A DNA stretch of 64,000 nucleotides from Gemmatimonadota bacterium. GTDB taxonomy: Bacteria > Gemmatimonadota > Gemmatimonadetes > Longimicrobiales > Gaopeijiaceae. Within the stretch, counting starts at the first letter, position 1; each line of letters opens with the position of its first letter. The position numbers and the translations under genes were made by a program. Positions 1 through 8,798 of the stretch are shown in pieces. The DNA is taken from assembly GCA_030428885.1 (NCBI GenBank), contig JAUIEJ010000002.1, forward strand, positions 126,501 through 190,500. Reading direction: 5' to 3'. Under the pieces are notes generated by a model. That model had not been told where the DNA came from. It ran no database searches and was given only the letters and a program-made list of their open reading frames with translations.

Positions 1-718
1 GCTCCCGAGCCCGTCGGGCCGGGGGCGGCGGGTGGGTCAGGTCGTAGAGGGGCTGGTTCAGGTAGTGGAGGGGATCGGGGAGCCGGTCCTCGTTCCATGC
101 GAACCGACAGGCCACCAGGTGATCGCCGTCGGCCACCACCACGTTGAAGCGGAGTCCCTCTCCCGGGGCCCTTCCCTGAAGGGTGGCCACGAGACGCCAC
201 GCCACCTCGTTCAGGGCCCCGGCCATGCGTCGGTGGGCGTTGACCTCCTTCCGGGCCCAGAGGATGTCCAGGAACAGACCGAAGATCAGCTCGGTGTCCG
301 TGGATCCGGCGATCATGGAGAACGCCTCGTCGGACAGGGCCTCGAGCAGCACCCGCCGAACCCGTCCGAAGCCTCCCACCCGTCCGCCGTGGGCGAAGAG
401 GATCCGCCCGTGGCTGAAGGGGTGGCAGTTCACCTCGCTCACGGGCTCCCGGTCCCGGGCGTCCCGGAGGTGGGCCACGAGGCACGGGCTGCTGGAGACG
501 GCCGCCAGGTTCCGGAGGTTGGCGTCGGACCAGGGGGGCCGGATGATGCGCACCACCCCCGGCCTCCGCGACACTTCGGGGACGTACCACCCGATGCCGA
601 ATCCGTCGCCGCCGCCGTTCTCGCCCACGACCGCGGGACGGAACGGCGAGTGGCCCGGGTGGTGGAGCACGTCGGCGAGACGCACCGGGGGCCCGAGATA
701 GGCGAGGAGTCGGCTCAT
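1..718 (-). CDS. class II glutamine amidotransferase (EgtC/YafJ-like), 3' end outside window
   Basis: The reading frame opens at ATG 718 and stays open for 239 codons to the window edge, so the C-terminus is missing. The N-terminus (MSRLLAYLGPPV) matches the EgtC/YafJ class of N-terminal-nucleophile amidotransferases. Typical pieces follow: a GFGIGWY stretch near residue 42, VAHLRDA near 83, and CHPF...ILFAHGG near 97-108. These enzymes normally hydrolyse glutamine or gamma-glutamyl amides using Cys2 after Met removal. Here residue 2 is Ser (AGC), so the usual nucleophile is absent. The gene lies 57 bases downstream of the metallo-hydrolase gene on the same strand and may share its transcript. 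The family call is firm; the substrate is unknown. Confidence 0.85.
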   Translation of the reverse strand, partial: MSRLLAYLGPPVRLADVLHHPGHSPFRPAVVGENGGGDGFGIGWYVPEVSRRPGVVRIIRPPWSDANLRNLAAVSSSPCLVAHLRDARDREPVSEVNCHPFSHGRILFAHGGRVGGFGRVRRVLLEALSDEAFSMIAGSTDTELIFGLFLDILWARKEVNAHRRMAGALNEVAWRLVATLQGRAPGEGLRFNVVVADGDHLVACRFAWNEDRLPDPLHYLNQPLYDLTHPPPPARRARE

Positions 719-775
719 GCCCTCAAGATGGGCCTTCCGGGCGTCGTCCGCACCCCGGCCCGCACGGCGCGGGCC

Positions 776-1786
776 TCACAGGGGGATCCGGAGCCCTTCC
801 CGGGCGATCTCGAACCCCCGGCGGCGCACCTCTGCCTGCTCGGGGCCACCCTCGTCCAGTGCCGGGTTGGAGTTGTTGAGGTGGGTGAAGACCACCCGAC
901 CCTCCCCGGCGTCCACGACGGGCTGGAGCCGGTCCATGGTCCGGCGCATGAGGGGGTGGGGCACGTCGTCCACCGAGCGTCCCGGCAACTCGTCCAGCGA
1001 CCAGAAAGACCCGTCCAGGAGCGCCGCGTCCACCGACCGCACGGCCTCCGCCACATCCCGGTCCCACCGGGCCCAGGCGTTGATGTCCGGAAGGAAGAGG
1101 AGGCTGCCCCCCGGTCCCCGGAAGACGAAGGCCACGGTGTCGGCGAACTCGTCCCGATGGGGCACGGGCCACAGTTCCACCTCCAGGAGGGGGTCGATCC
1201 GGTGCACCACGCCCGGGTCCAGGGGGGTGGGCACGATGCGTCCCTGCTCGGCCAGGAAGGCCCACGGCTGGTTGGATGTGAGGAAATCGGCCATGGCCGC
1301 CGTGCAGTACACCGGCGTATCGCGGATCCCCAGCCCCTCGTTTCCCAGGACCGCCAGCCCCGCGTAGTGGCCGATGTGGGCGTGGGTGAGGAAGATGCCG
1401 TCGAAGGGCCTTCGCTCGCCGGCCCGGCGTCGGAAACCGGGTTCGTCGATGAGGTCGATCTGCCGGGTGATGTCGGGGGTGGCGTCCACCAGGTAGTACC
1501 GCTCCTCTTCGGGCTCCACCAGGGCCAGGCTCGACACGAATCGACCCCGCCCCTCGGCGTGGGCTCGCCGCCCCCGGTCGCACCGGGGCGTATAGCATCC
1601 GACCTGGGGCACTCCCGCGTCCTGCGCCGTGCCGAGCACCAGGGCGTGGAGGGTGGACGCGGACCCGGGGTCCAGGGACCACCCCCGGGAAGGCAGGAGT
1701 AGCCCCGCCCCCAGCGCGGCGAGGAAGGACCGTCGGTCCAGGGCGTCGGGCCGGCGGCACGGCGAGGGAACAGGGGCCCCGTGCAT
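776..1786 (-). CDS. PqqB-like MBL-fold metallo-hydrolase with Tat-like signal
   Basis: A protein of 336 residues. ATG 1786 is preferred because GGAGAG stands about five bases upstream and an RR-x-F-L twin-arginine-like signal (DRRSFLAALGAGLLL) begins near residue 17; an in-frame start at 1951 would put the signal deep inside the protein. The metallo-beta-lactamase core shows THAHIGHYAGL near residue 138, where the usual HxHxDH has Gly for Asp, as in PqqB-like hydrolases. Later come LFLPDINAW and FTHLNNSNP. PqqB itself acts in PQQ formation, but no other pqq gene is present, so a general exported hydrolase is as likely. It diverges from padR. Confidence 0.85.
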   Translation of the reverse strand: MHGAPVPSPCRRPDALDRRSFLAALGAGLLLPSRGWSLDPGSASTLHALVLGTAQDAGVPQVGCYTPRCDRGRRAHAEGRGRFVSSLALVEPEEERYYLVDATPDITRQIDLIDEPGFRRRAGERRPFDGIFLTHAHIGHYAGLAVLGNEGLGIRDTPVYCTAAMADFLTSNQPWAFLAEQGRIVPTPLDPGVVHRIDPLLEVELWPVPHRDEFADTVAFVFRGPGGSLLFLPDINAWARWDRDVAEAVRSVDAALLDGSFWSLDELPGRSVDDVPHPLMRRTMDRLQPVVDAGEGRVVFTHLNNSNPALDEGGPEQAEVRRRGFEIAREGLRIPL

Positions 1787-1891
1787 GGTCTCTCCGGAAG
1801 GATCGTGGTGGGCCGCAGGGGGCGGCGCCGGGGTCATCATGGGCCGAAGCGCCCGAGGTCTCCAGTCCCCGCACGTCTGGCGCTCCTTTCT

Positions 1892-1906
1892 TCTATTTTG
1901 TATAGA
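1892..1906. promoter_or_regulatory. inverted repeat in front of padR, candidate PadR operator
   Basis: TCTAT, a 5-base spacer, and ATAGA form a perfect 5+5 inverted repeat in an unusually AT-rich patch of the divergent region between the metallo-hydrolase and padR starts. PadR regulators bind short AT-rich inverted repeats and often repress their own operon. The patch also holds possible -10 hexamers for both strands (TATAGA forward, TATACA reverse). Its role as operator is inference. Confidence 0.45.
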
Positions 1907-1949
1907 TTGGGTCGAGCCCCCTCGGCGTCCCCCCTGAACGGAGTCCCCC

Positions 1950-2282
1950 ATGCCCCGTGGCGAGCACCTCGGAGAATTCGAACAGGTGGTCCTCCTGGCG
2001 GTCCTTCGCCTGAATCCCGACGGCTACGGCGTGACGATCCGGGCCGAGATCGAGGCCCGCACGGGTCGGGACGCCAGCGTCGGGGCGGTCTACGCCACCC
2101 TGGACCGCCTCGAAACCAAGGGACTGCTGGACTCCCACGCCGGGACGCCCAGCCCCACCCGGGGCGGACGGGCGCCCCGGCATTACCGGATCACCCCCGA
2201 GGGCCGCACGGCGCTGGACGAGGCCCGGCGTATGCTCGACGCCCTGTGGGACGGGTTCGAACCGGGGGCCGGCTCGGCATGA
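1950..2282 (+). CDS. PadR family transcriptional regulator
   Basis: A 110-residue winged-helix protein. The N-terminal FEQVVLLAVLRL helix, YGVTIRAEIEARTG, the recognition region SVGAVYATLDRLETKGLL, and a wing ending PRHYRITPEGRTAL are all PadR hallmarks. The ATG at 1950 has GGAG 8 bases upstream. Its stop overlaps the start of the ADOP permease (ATGA, 2279-2282), so the two are translationally coupled. PadR-ADOP pairs are common in Acidobacteria and Gemmatimonadota, where the repressor presumably controls the permease in response to an exported compound. Confidence 0.93.
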   Translation: MPRGEHLGEFEQVVLLAVLRLNPDGYGVTIRAEIEARTGRDASVGAVYATLDRLETKGLLDSHAGTPSPTRGGRAPRHYRITPEGRTALDEARRMLDALWDGFEPGAGSA

Positions 2283-4948
2283 GCGCCGACGGCGTCGGGG
2301 GACCCCCTCGGTGGGTCCTGCGGCTCCTGGGCGCCGTCGCCCCGGAACACCTGCGGGACGGTGTGCTGGGCGACCTCCAGGAGGAGTACCACGAGCGGTG
2401 CGCCCGCGGAGGCGCGGGGGCCGCTCGACGATGGGCCGCCCGGCAGGCCCTTCGTTCGTCGATTCCGCTGTTGGCCCGCCGCCGGGGCGAGCACACACGT
2501 GGAAAGGGAGGAGGAGGCATGGAGGGATGGATGAGGGACGTGGGCACGGGCATCCGGGCACTGGTCCGCCGGCCCGGGTTCAGCCTGGCCGTGGTGGCCA
2601 CCCTGGCCCTGGGCATCGGAGCGAACACCCTGATCTTCACCGCCGTCGACGGCACGGTGTTGCGGCCGTTCCCCTTCCCCGAGCCCGACCGCATCGTGGG
2701 CGTAGGCACGGGCTACCCCCGGATCGGCCGGGATCTGAGCTGGTTCGAACACGCCTCCCCCGCCGAGTACCGGGACGTGGCCGGGACCAGCCGTACCCTC
2801 CAGGACCTGGTGGCCTTCGACCTGGGCAACCGCCGCATCGCCGCCGGAGGCGTGCCCACCAACACCTTCACGGCCTTCTGGTGGGGTGACGCCCTGCGCA
2901 CCCTGGAGATGCCCGCCTGGCTCGGACGGGGCTTCTCGGACCGGGAGACCGCCGACGGCGACGCCGTGGCGGTGCTGAGCCACCGTCTATGGGCGGAGCG
3001 GTTCGGCGCCGACTCCACCCTGGTGGGCCGCACCGTCCAGGTGAACGACGAGCCCTACACCGTGGTGGGGGTGGCCCCGCCCGGCGTGCTCTTCTATGGG
3101 GCCGACCTGTGGCTGCCCATGCCCATCGCCCCCGACGAGTTTCCCCGGGACCGGCGCCAGTTCCAGATGGTGGGCCGCATCGCCCCGGGAGCCTCGCTGG
3201 AGGGGGTGAATGCGGAGCTTGCCGAGATCACCCGGCGGGTGGCCCGGGAACATGCCGCCGAGTTCCCCGAATACGACGGGTGGCAGGCCGTGGCCCGGAC
3301 ATGGACCGACATCAACGTCGCCGGCGTCCGGACCCAGGCATTGATTCTCCTGGGCGCCGTGGGCTTTCTCCTCCTCCTGGTCTGCACCAACGTGGCCAAC
3401 ATGCTCCTGGCCCGGGCCCGGGGGCGGCGGCAGGAACTGGCGGTGCGCACGGCCCTGGGCGCCGGCCGGGTGCGCCTGTTCCGCCAGCTCGTGGTGGAGA
3501 GCGCCGTCCTGGCGGGCGTGGGGGGGGCCGGGGGCCTCCTCCTGGCGGCCTGGGGCACCCGGGGGATCCGCTCGGTCGTGGCGGTGGCGGGGTTGGGCCT
3601 CCCCGGAGAGGTGGCCCTCGACCTCCGGGTCCTGGCCTTCACAGCGGCGGTGACGGGCGCCGCCGCGCTTCTCTTCGGCGTGGTTCCGGCCGTCCACGCC
3701 GTGAACGCCTCCACCGCCGGTACCCTCCGGACCGAGGGCGCCGGCCTCACGCCGTCCCGCTCCCGCCAGCGCCTCCAGCGCACCTTCGTGACCGTGGAAG
3801 TGGCCGTGGCCCTCGTGCTCCTGGTGGGAGGGGGACTCCTGGCCAACACCCTGGTCCGGGTGTCCCGGGTGGACCCGGGCTTCGACGCCGACGGGCTCCT
3901 CACCATGCGCCTCACGGTTCCCCCCGAGCGGTATCCCGGCGACGCCATGCAGCTCTTCTTCCAGGAGCTGGTGGACGCCGTGGAAGGCCTCCCCGAGGTC
4001 GCATCGGCCGCAGCGACGCTCCAGTACCCCGGGGTGGCCTTCGCCCGCCGCAATTTCTGGCCCGAGGGGCGTGTGGAGGGCGACGCCCCCGTGCCCCGTA
4101 CGCTGGCCACCCTCACCACCCGGGACTACCTGGACGTGGTGGGCATCCCCCTGGTCCAGGGACGGGGATTCACCGTGGCCGACGGTCCGGGGGCCGCGCC
4201 GGTGGCGGTGGTGAACGAATCCGCCGCCCGGCTCCTCTTTCCCGGCGAGGATCCGGTGGGACGCCGCATCCAACTGGAGGGGCCTGCGGCCGACGCCCCG
4301 TGGTTCACGGTGGTGGGGGTGGCCGCCGACGTCCGCAACGTGGGACTCGACACCCCGCCCGCCGCCGAAGTCTACGCCTCCCACGAGCAGGCGGGGCGCG
4401 GCTCGAACCAGCTCTTCCTGGTGGTCCGCACCACCGTCGACGACCCCTACGACGCCCTGGCCGGCATCCGCACCGTGGTCCAGGGCCTGGACCCGGAGCA
4501 GCCGGTGTACTCGGTCGCCACCGTGCGGGAGCGCCTCCAGGCGCGCAACGGCACCCAACGGGCCCTGGCGCTGTTCCTGGGAGCCTTCGCCGCGGCCGCC
4601 CTCGTCCTGGCGTCGGTGGGGATCTACGCGGTGGTGAGCCACGGCGTGGGAGAACGGACCCGGGAGATCGGCCTTCGCATGGCCCTGGGAGCCGGCCGCG
4701 GCTCCATCCGGGGGCTCATGGTGGGGGAGGCTCTTGTGCCGGTGGGGGCCGGGGTGGTGGCCGGTCTCGTCCTGGGGGTCGTGGCGGCCCGGGGACTCGA
4801 GGAGATGCTCTTCGGCATCACGGCCGCCGATCCGGGGACCCTGGCGGCGGTCACGGTCCTTCTCCTGGCCGTAGCGACGACAGCCGCCTGGCTTCCCGCC
4901 CGCCGGGCGAGCCGACTCGACCCGGTGGAGGCGCTCCGGGACGGGTGA
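2279..4948 (+). CDS. ADOP-type ABC transporter permease (MacB/FtsX-like)
   Basis: An 889-residue inner-membrane protein. The first ~80 residues are the ADOP permease prefix (RWVLRLLGAVAPEHLRD, then GDLQEEYHER). A MacB periplasmic core follows the first membrane helix (LAVVATLALGIGANTLIF near 105). FtsX-like helix bundles lie near residues 350-480 (NMLLARARGRRQELAVR) and at the C-terminus (ERTREIGLRMALGAG). Two permease halves in one chain is the ADOP design. No ATP-binding subunit is present in the window, so it must pair with one encoded elsewhere. The start overlaps the padR stop. Export of small molecules or lipids is likely; the substrate is unknown. Confidence 0.93.
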   Translation: MSADGVGGPPRWVLRLLGAVAPEHLRDGVLGDLQEEYHERCARGGAGAARRWAARQALRSSIPLLARRRGEHTRGKGGGGMEGWMRDVGTGIRALVRRPGFSLAVVATLALGIGANTLIFTAVDGTVLRPFPFPEPDRIVGVGTGYPRIGRDLSWFEHASPAEYRDVAGTSRTLQDLVAFDLGNRRIAAGGVPTNTFTAFWWGDALRTLEMPAWLGRGFSDRETADGDAVAVLSHRLWAERFGADSTLVGRTVQVNDEPYTVVGVAPPGVLFYGADLWLPMPIAPDEFPRDRRQFQMVGRIAPGASLEGVNAELAEITRRVAREHAAEFPEYDGWQAVARTWTDINVAGVRTQALILLGAVGFLLLLVCTNVANMLLARARGRRQELAVRTALGAGRVRLFRQLVVESAVLAGVGGAGGLLLAAWGTRGIRSVVAVAGLGLPGEVALDLRVLAFTAAVTGAAALLFGVVPAVHAVNASTAGTLRTEGAGLTPSRSRQRLQRTFVTVEVAVALVLLVGGGLLANTLVRVSRVDPGFDADGLLTMRLTVPPERYPGDAMQLFFQELVDAVEGLPEVASAAATLQYPGVAFARRNFWPEGRVEGDAPVPRTLATLTTRDYLDVVGIPLVQGRGFTVADGPGAAPVAVVNESAARLLFPGEDPVGRRIQLEGPAADAPWFTVVGVAADVRNVGLDTPPAAEVYASHEQAGRGSNQLFLVVRTTVDDPYDALAGIRTVVQGLDPEQPVYSVATVRERLQARNGTQRALALFLGAFAAAALVLASVGIYAVVSHGVGERTREIGLRMALGAGRGSIRGLMVGEALVPVGAGVVAGLVLGVVAARGLEEMLFGITAADPGTLAAVTVLLLAVATTAAWLPARRASRLDPVEALRDG

Positions 4949-5026
4949 CGGCGTGGGGTGGCGCGGCGGGAATTCCAGGGTCAGGTTGACCCCCGCCCAC
5001 CCCCGCCCCCTTCCCTGCAGAGGTCC

Positions 5027-5410
5027 ATGCCCCGCCGGCGCGGCTTCTCCCTCATCGAGCTCCTGGTGGTCATGGTGGTGATCGCCGCCCTGGCGGCCAT
5101 CGTCCTTCCCCGCTTCGTCCGGTCCCGGGAGCGGGCGGTGACGGCCATGCTCATGGCCGACCTGCGCTACCTGGCCACGCTCCAGGAGATCTACTGGAAC
5201 GACCACGGCACCTACTCCACCTCGCCCCAGGACCTGGGGTTCGCCGCGTCGGACGGTGTGGTGGTGGCCATCTCCGCCACGGCCCAGGGGTGGACGGCGT
5301 CGGCCGACCACGACGGGACCCCCGACACCTGCGCCTTCTTCATCGGCACCATCACGCCCCGACCGCCGGCCGTGGGGGCCGGGGCTCCGGAATGCGCCGA
5401 GCTTCCCTGA
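5027..5410 (+). CDS. type IV pilin-like protein with prepilin N-terminus
   Basis: A 127-residue protein starting at ATG 5027 with AGAGG just upstream. It opens with a basic leader and a textbook prepilin cleavage site (RRRG/FSLIELLVVMVV) followed by a hydrophobic helix; the mature protein would begin with Phe. The globular part holds one cysteine pair (DTCAFFIG and the final APECAELP), as in minor pilins and pseudopilins. No pilus assembly genes are adjacent, so it is either an orphan minor pilin or a pseudopilin assembled by distant machinery. Confidence 0.85.
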   Translation: MPRRRGFSLIELLVVMVVIAALAAIVLPRFVRSRERAVTAMLMADLRYLATLQEIYWNDHGTYSTSPQDLGFAASDGVVVAISATAQGWTASADHDGTPDTCAFFIGTITPRPPAVGAGAPECAELP

Positions 5411-5430
5411 CCCACCGCCCAGGAGCGCCC

Positions 5431-5676
5431 GTGCCCACCTACGACTTCACCTGCCGAAGCTGCCAGGCCCGGTTCGAGGACTGGGTCCGCAAGCCCGAGG
5501 ATCGACCCCCGTGCCCCGCCTGCGGCGCCACGTCGGTGGAGCGGGAGATGTCGGTCCCCACGGTCCACTCCAGCACCACCCGGGCCCGGAGCATGCGCGC
5601 CGCCAGGCGCCGCGACGACCGGCAGCAGCACGAAAACATGAAGGCCCGCCTCGAGTACGAAGCCAACCACGACTGA
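5431..5676 (+). CDS. FmdB-type zinc ribbon protein
   Basis: 81 residues from GTG 5431, with AGGAG five bases upstream. It has the FmdB start (PTYDFTCRSC) and a four-cysteine zinc ribbon: CRSC near residues 8-11 and CPAC near 30-33. A basic, charged C-terminal tail follows. FmdB-type ribbons are small predicted regulatory or nucleic-acid-binding proteins with no firm function. The gene sits between the pilin and the YfcC-type carrier on the same strand. Confidence 0.85.
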   Translation: MPTYDFTCRSCQARFEDWVRKPEDRPPCPACGATSVEREMSVPTVHSSTTRARSMRAARRRDDRQQHENMKARLEYEANHD

Positions 5677-5688
5677 CCCCCACCGCCC

Positions 5689-7131
5689 ATGACCGAGCCG
5701 TCCGGCGCCGGAGCGCCGAGGGTGCGTTCGTTCGACACCTCCCTCATCGTCTTCTCCATGATCGTGGTGGCGGCGATCCTCACCTGGATCGTTCCCGCCG
5801 GGGCCTTCGAGAAGGAGGTCATCGATGTGCCCGGCGCCGGGGCGAGAGACGTGGTGGTGCCCGGCTCCTTCGCCCCCGTGGCCGACGCCTCCCCCCAGGG
5901 AGTGGGAGCGGTCCTCAAGGCTCCGATCCGGGGGCTGGTGGAGGCGGCCGACGTGGTGGGATTCGTCCTGCTGGTGGGGGGCGCCTTCGCCGTCCTCCAG
6001 GCCACGGGCGCCATCGACGCGGCCCTGCGCCGGCTCGTTCGGGCCGCCGACCGCTCCCGAACGCTGGAGCGGCTGATCCTCCCCTTCTTCATGGTGCTCT
6101 TCTCCCTCGGGGGCGCCATCTTCGGCATGGCCGAGGAGACGATTCCCTTCGTCCTGGTGTTCGTGCCCCTGGCCCGGAGCCTGGGATACGACGCCGTGGT
6201 GGGGGTGGCGATCCCCTTCGTGGGATCCCAGGCCGGATTCGCCGCCGCCTTTCTGAACCCCTTCACCATCGGGGTGGCCCAGGGCATCGCCGATGTCCCG
6301 CTCTTCTCGGGCATGGGCGTGCGCATCGTCCTCTGGTTCTTCACCACGGCGCTGGCGGTGGGGTTCGTCATGCTCTACGCCCGGCGCATCCGGCGGGACC
6401 CGGCCCGGAGCGTCCTCCACGACGTGGAGGGGCCCGGTGCCGCCCCCGGCCCCGCCGGGCCCATGGCGGTCTCCGACGCCGACGCCATGACCCGTCGGCA
6501 CGGTGCGGTACTCCTGACCTTCGCCCTGGGCCTGGCCCTTCTGGTGGTGGGGGTGGTCCGGATGGGGTGGTACATCGAAGAGATCGCCGCCCTCTTCGTG
6601 GGGGTGGGGATCCTGGTGGGGGTGGTGGGTCGCATGGCCCCGGGCGCCATCGCCTCGTCGTTCATGGACGGCGCCCGGAGCCTGGTGGCCACGGCGGTGA
6701 TCATCGGCCTGGCCCGGGGCATCCTGGTGGTGCTGGAAGACGGCCAGGTCGTGGACACGCTCCTCCACGGCATGGCGGGCCTCCTGGACGGCGTGGGGCC
6801 GGTAGGGAGCGCCCAGGGAATGTTCGCGGTCCAGACGGTCCTGAACTTCTTCGTCCCGTCGGGGAGCGGTCAGGCGGCCCTCACCATGCCCCTCATGGCG
6901 CCCCTGGCCGACCTCACCGGCCTCACCCGGCAGGTGGCGGTCCTGGCCTACCAGCTCGGCGACGGGTTCACCAACCTCATCATTCCCACCAACGCCGTCC
7001 TCATGGGGGCCATCTCCCTGGGCGGCGTCCCCTGGGGCCGATGGGCCCGGTGGATGCTCCCGCTCCAACTGGTGTTCTTCGTGCTGGGGCTGGCGGCCCT
7101 GGCCGTGGTGGTGACCTTCGGGCTGTACTGA
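5689..7131 (+). CDS. YfcC family membrane carrier
   Basis: 480 residues and about 12 hydrophobic segments. The N-terminus (SLIVFSMIVVAAILTWIVPAG) followed by an exported loop is typical of the YfcC/ArcD-like group. Conserved patches are GMAEETIPF, GSQAGFAAAFLNPFT near residue 185, and LNFFVPSGSGQAALTMPLMAPLADL split across the second half, where the NFFVPSGSGQ repeat likely forms part of the substrate site. Members are thought to move basic amino acids or peptides or C4-dicarboxylates; the substrate cannot be read from the sequence. Confidence 0.88.
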   Translation: MTEPSGAGAPRVRSFDTSLIVFSMIVVAAILTWIVPAGAFEKEVIDVPGAGARDVVVPGSFAPVADASPQGVGAVLKAPIRGLVEAADVVGFVLLVGGAFAVLQATGAIDAALRRLVRAADRSRTLERLILPFFMVLFSLGGAIFGMAEETIPFVLVFVPLARSLGYDAVVGVAIPFVGSQAGFAAAFLNPFTIGVAQGIADVPLFSGMGVRIVLWFFTTALAVGFVMLYARRIRRDPARSVLHDVEGPGAAPGPAGPMAVSDADAMTRRHGAVLLTFALGLALLVVGVVRMGWYIEEIAALFVGVGILVGVVGRMAPGAIASSFMDGARSLVATAVIIGLARGILVVLEDGQVVDTLLHGMAGLLDGVGPVGSAQGMFAVQTVLNFFVPSGSGQAALTMPLMAPLADLTGLTRQVAVLAYQLGDGFTNLIIPTNAVLMGAISLGGVPWGRWARWMLPLQLVFFVLGLAALAVVVTFGLY

Positions 7132-7138
7132 CCCTTCG

Positions 7139-8059
7139 TCAGGGCCCCGGCCACGGGATCCGGAGGGCCAGCCCCGGCCCGGCCCCCGATGGGCCGCCCG
7201 GGGACACCACCAGGCGGGGCCCGTCGCCGGAGGCCGGCTCCCGCAACACGACCCGGGAGACCCCCCACCCCCAGGCGGCCCCCATCCAGGCGTCGGACGC
7301 CCAGTGCTTGTCGTCGTCCACCCGCTGGAAGACCACGGTCCCCGCCGCCGTGTAGAGCAGCACGCTGACCCAGGACCGATCGATGTGGTGCGAGAGGATC
7401 GCCGCCACCTGCACGATGGTGGAGGCGTGGCCCGACGGGAACGACGTGCCCTTCCCCCGGATGAACGTCCGGGGCCCCTCTCCGTCGGCGGGGCGTCGGC
7501 GCCCCACGAGGTCCCGCAGCGGGTTGCGGGTGAGCCCGGCGATCCAATGGGACACCAGGAGGTCCCGGGCCGGCGCCCGGAGCCACTCCTGCCCGGTGGC
7601 CCACCCCACCAGGATCCCCCCGGCCCAGAGGGCGTTGGTGTTGCCCATGAGTCCAACGGGCTCGAAGAAGTCCCCCACGTCCCGAAGGGCCGCATGGGGC
7701 TGGTGCCCCGCCTGGCGCCGGGTGGCCCGCTGGATCTCGGCGTCCATGGAGTAGAGCCCCACCCCCACCGCCGCCACCCCACCGAGAGTCGCCCACCCCC
7801 CACCGTCGAGCCGGGTGGGAAACGACACCACCGCCCAGAAGTCCCGAGCGAATCCGACCCCGGCGTCCCGGACGTCGCCCCCGACCCGCGCCCAGCTCCA
7901 GGAGCGGTCCGGCGGCACCGGGGACTGCCGGGCGGCCACGGGCGCGGCCCCGGCACCCATCTGAGCGGCCAGGAGGACCCCCGCCACCGCCGCAGGCCGG
8001 AGTCGGAACCGGCGACGCCGCTTCGGGGGTCGGGGGGGGTTGGGAGGGGGAGGAACCAT
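7139..8059 (-). CDS. PAP2 superfamily phosphatase, exported
   Basis: 306 residues from ATG 8059, with a basic N-terminus and a hydrophobic signal or anchor segment. The three acid phosphatase motifs are present: a variant of motif 1 (R-x6-RP in RDLVGRRRP), motif 2 FPSGHAST, and motif 3 with R-x5-H-x3-D (RVDDDKHWASD). The first Lys is Arg, a common conservative change. Such proteins dephosphorylate lipid pyrophosphates or phosphatidic acid at the membrane. The gene is convergent with the carrier and diverges from heme oxygenase. The start has no clear ribosome site. Confidence 0.88.
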   Translation of the reverse strand: MVPPPPNPPRPPKRRRRFRLRPAAVAGVLLAAQMGAGAAPVAARQSPVPPDRSWSWARVGGDVRDAGVGFARDFWAVVSFPTRLDGGGWATLGGVAAVGVGLYSMDAEIQRATRRQAGHQPHAALRDVGDFFEPVGLMGNTNALWAGGILVGWATGQEWLRAPARDLLVSHWIAGLTRNPLRDLVGRRRPADGEGPRTFIRGKGTSFPSGHASTIVQVAAILSHHIDRSWVSVLLYTAAGTVVFQRVDDDKHWASDAWMGAAWGWGVSRVVLREPASGDGPRLVVSPGGPSGAGPGLALRIPWPGP

Positions 8060-8140
8060 GACACGGGGGGACGGGGTGACCGCGCTCCTTCGAGCGTCTA
8101 TCGTATTCCGTCGCACCCGTCCCTGCCACGACCGGCCCCC

Positions 8141-8797
8141 ATGCCCGACTCCCCCGCCCCCCTCTCGGCGAGATTCCGCCAGGCCACCGCGGACGACCAC
8201 CGCCGCGCCGAGGGACGGCCCTTCGTCCAGGACCTCCTCCGGGGGCGGCTGGACCTCGAGGCGTACGTGTGGCTCCTGCGCGACCTGCTGGAGGTCTACC
8301 AGGGGCTCGAGAGCGGTCTGGAGGCCGCCCCCGAAGGCGCCCTCCCGCCACCCCTGGCGAGTCCCGCGTTGAGACGAGCGCCGGCTCTGGAGTCCGATCT
8401 CCGGCACCTCCACGGCGACGATTGGCGCACCGGGCTGGAGGTGTCCCCACCGGCTCTGGAGTACGGAGAGCACCTTCGGGGGCTGGCCCGGAGTTTTCCC
8501 CAGGGTTTGGCCGCCCACGCCTACGTGCGGTACCTGGGCGACCTGAGCGGCGGTCGGATCGTGGGGAGACAGGTCCAGAAGGCCTTCGGCCTCGCCGAGG
8601 ACCACGGTCTCGCCTTCTACGCCTTCCCCGACATCGACGACGTCGACGCCTTCAAGGCCCGCTTCCGAGGGGCGCTGGACCGCCTGGGCCCGGAGAGCGA
8701 TGCCGAGGCCCTCGTGGAAGAGGCGCGACGGGCCTTCCACCGGAACGGGGCCATCTTCGAGGAACTTCAGCGCCGCCGGGCCGCCCGGGCGCCCTGA
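8141..8797 (+). CDS. bphO: heme oxygenase, probable biliverdin source for the bacteriophytochrome
   Basis: 218 residues from ATG 8141. The proximal heme ligand is His20 in the TADDHRRAEG helix, and the distal helix carries the hallmark YVRYLGDLSGGRIVGR with its flexible double glycine. The family opens heme to biliverdin IXalpha, CO and iron. Its stop (8797) abuts the stop of the bacteriophytochrome gene (8799) on the other strand, so the chromophore-making and chromophore-using genes are convergent, not co-transcribed. The symbol is given on context; the enzyme family is certain from motifs. Confidence 0.92.
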   Translation: MPDSPAPLSARFRQATADDHRRAEGRPFVQDLLRGRLDLEAYVWLLRDLLEVYQGLESGLEAAPEGALPPPLASPALRRAPALESDLRHLHGDDWRTGLEVSPPALEYGEHLRGLARSFPQGLAAHAYVRYLGDLSGGRIVGRQVQKAFGLAEDHGLAFYAFPDIDDVDAFKARFRGALDRLGPESDAEALVEEARRAFHRNGAIFEELQRRRAARAP

Positions 8798-8798
8798 A

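Noticed and set aside
32-1702. 556-codon plus-strand frame at the left end
   Set aside because: Antisense to the amidotransferase and the metallo-hydrolase, both of which show family motifs.
776-1786. Naming this gene pqqB
   Set aside because: No pqqA, C, D or E gene is adjacent and PqqB-like hydrolases are widespread without PQQ synthesis.
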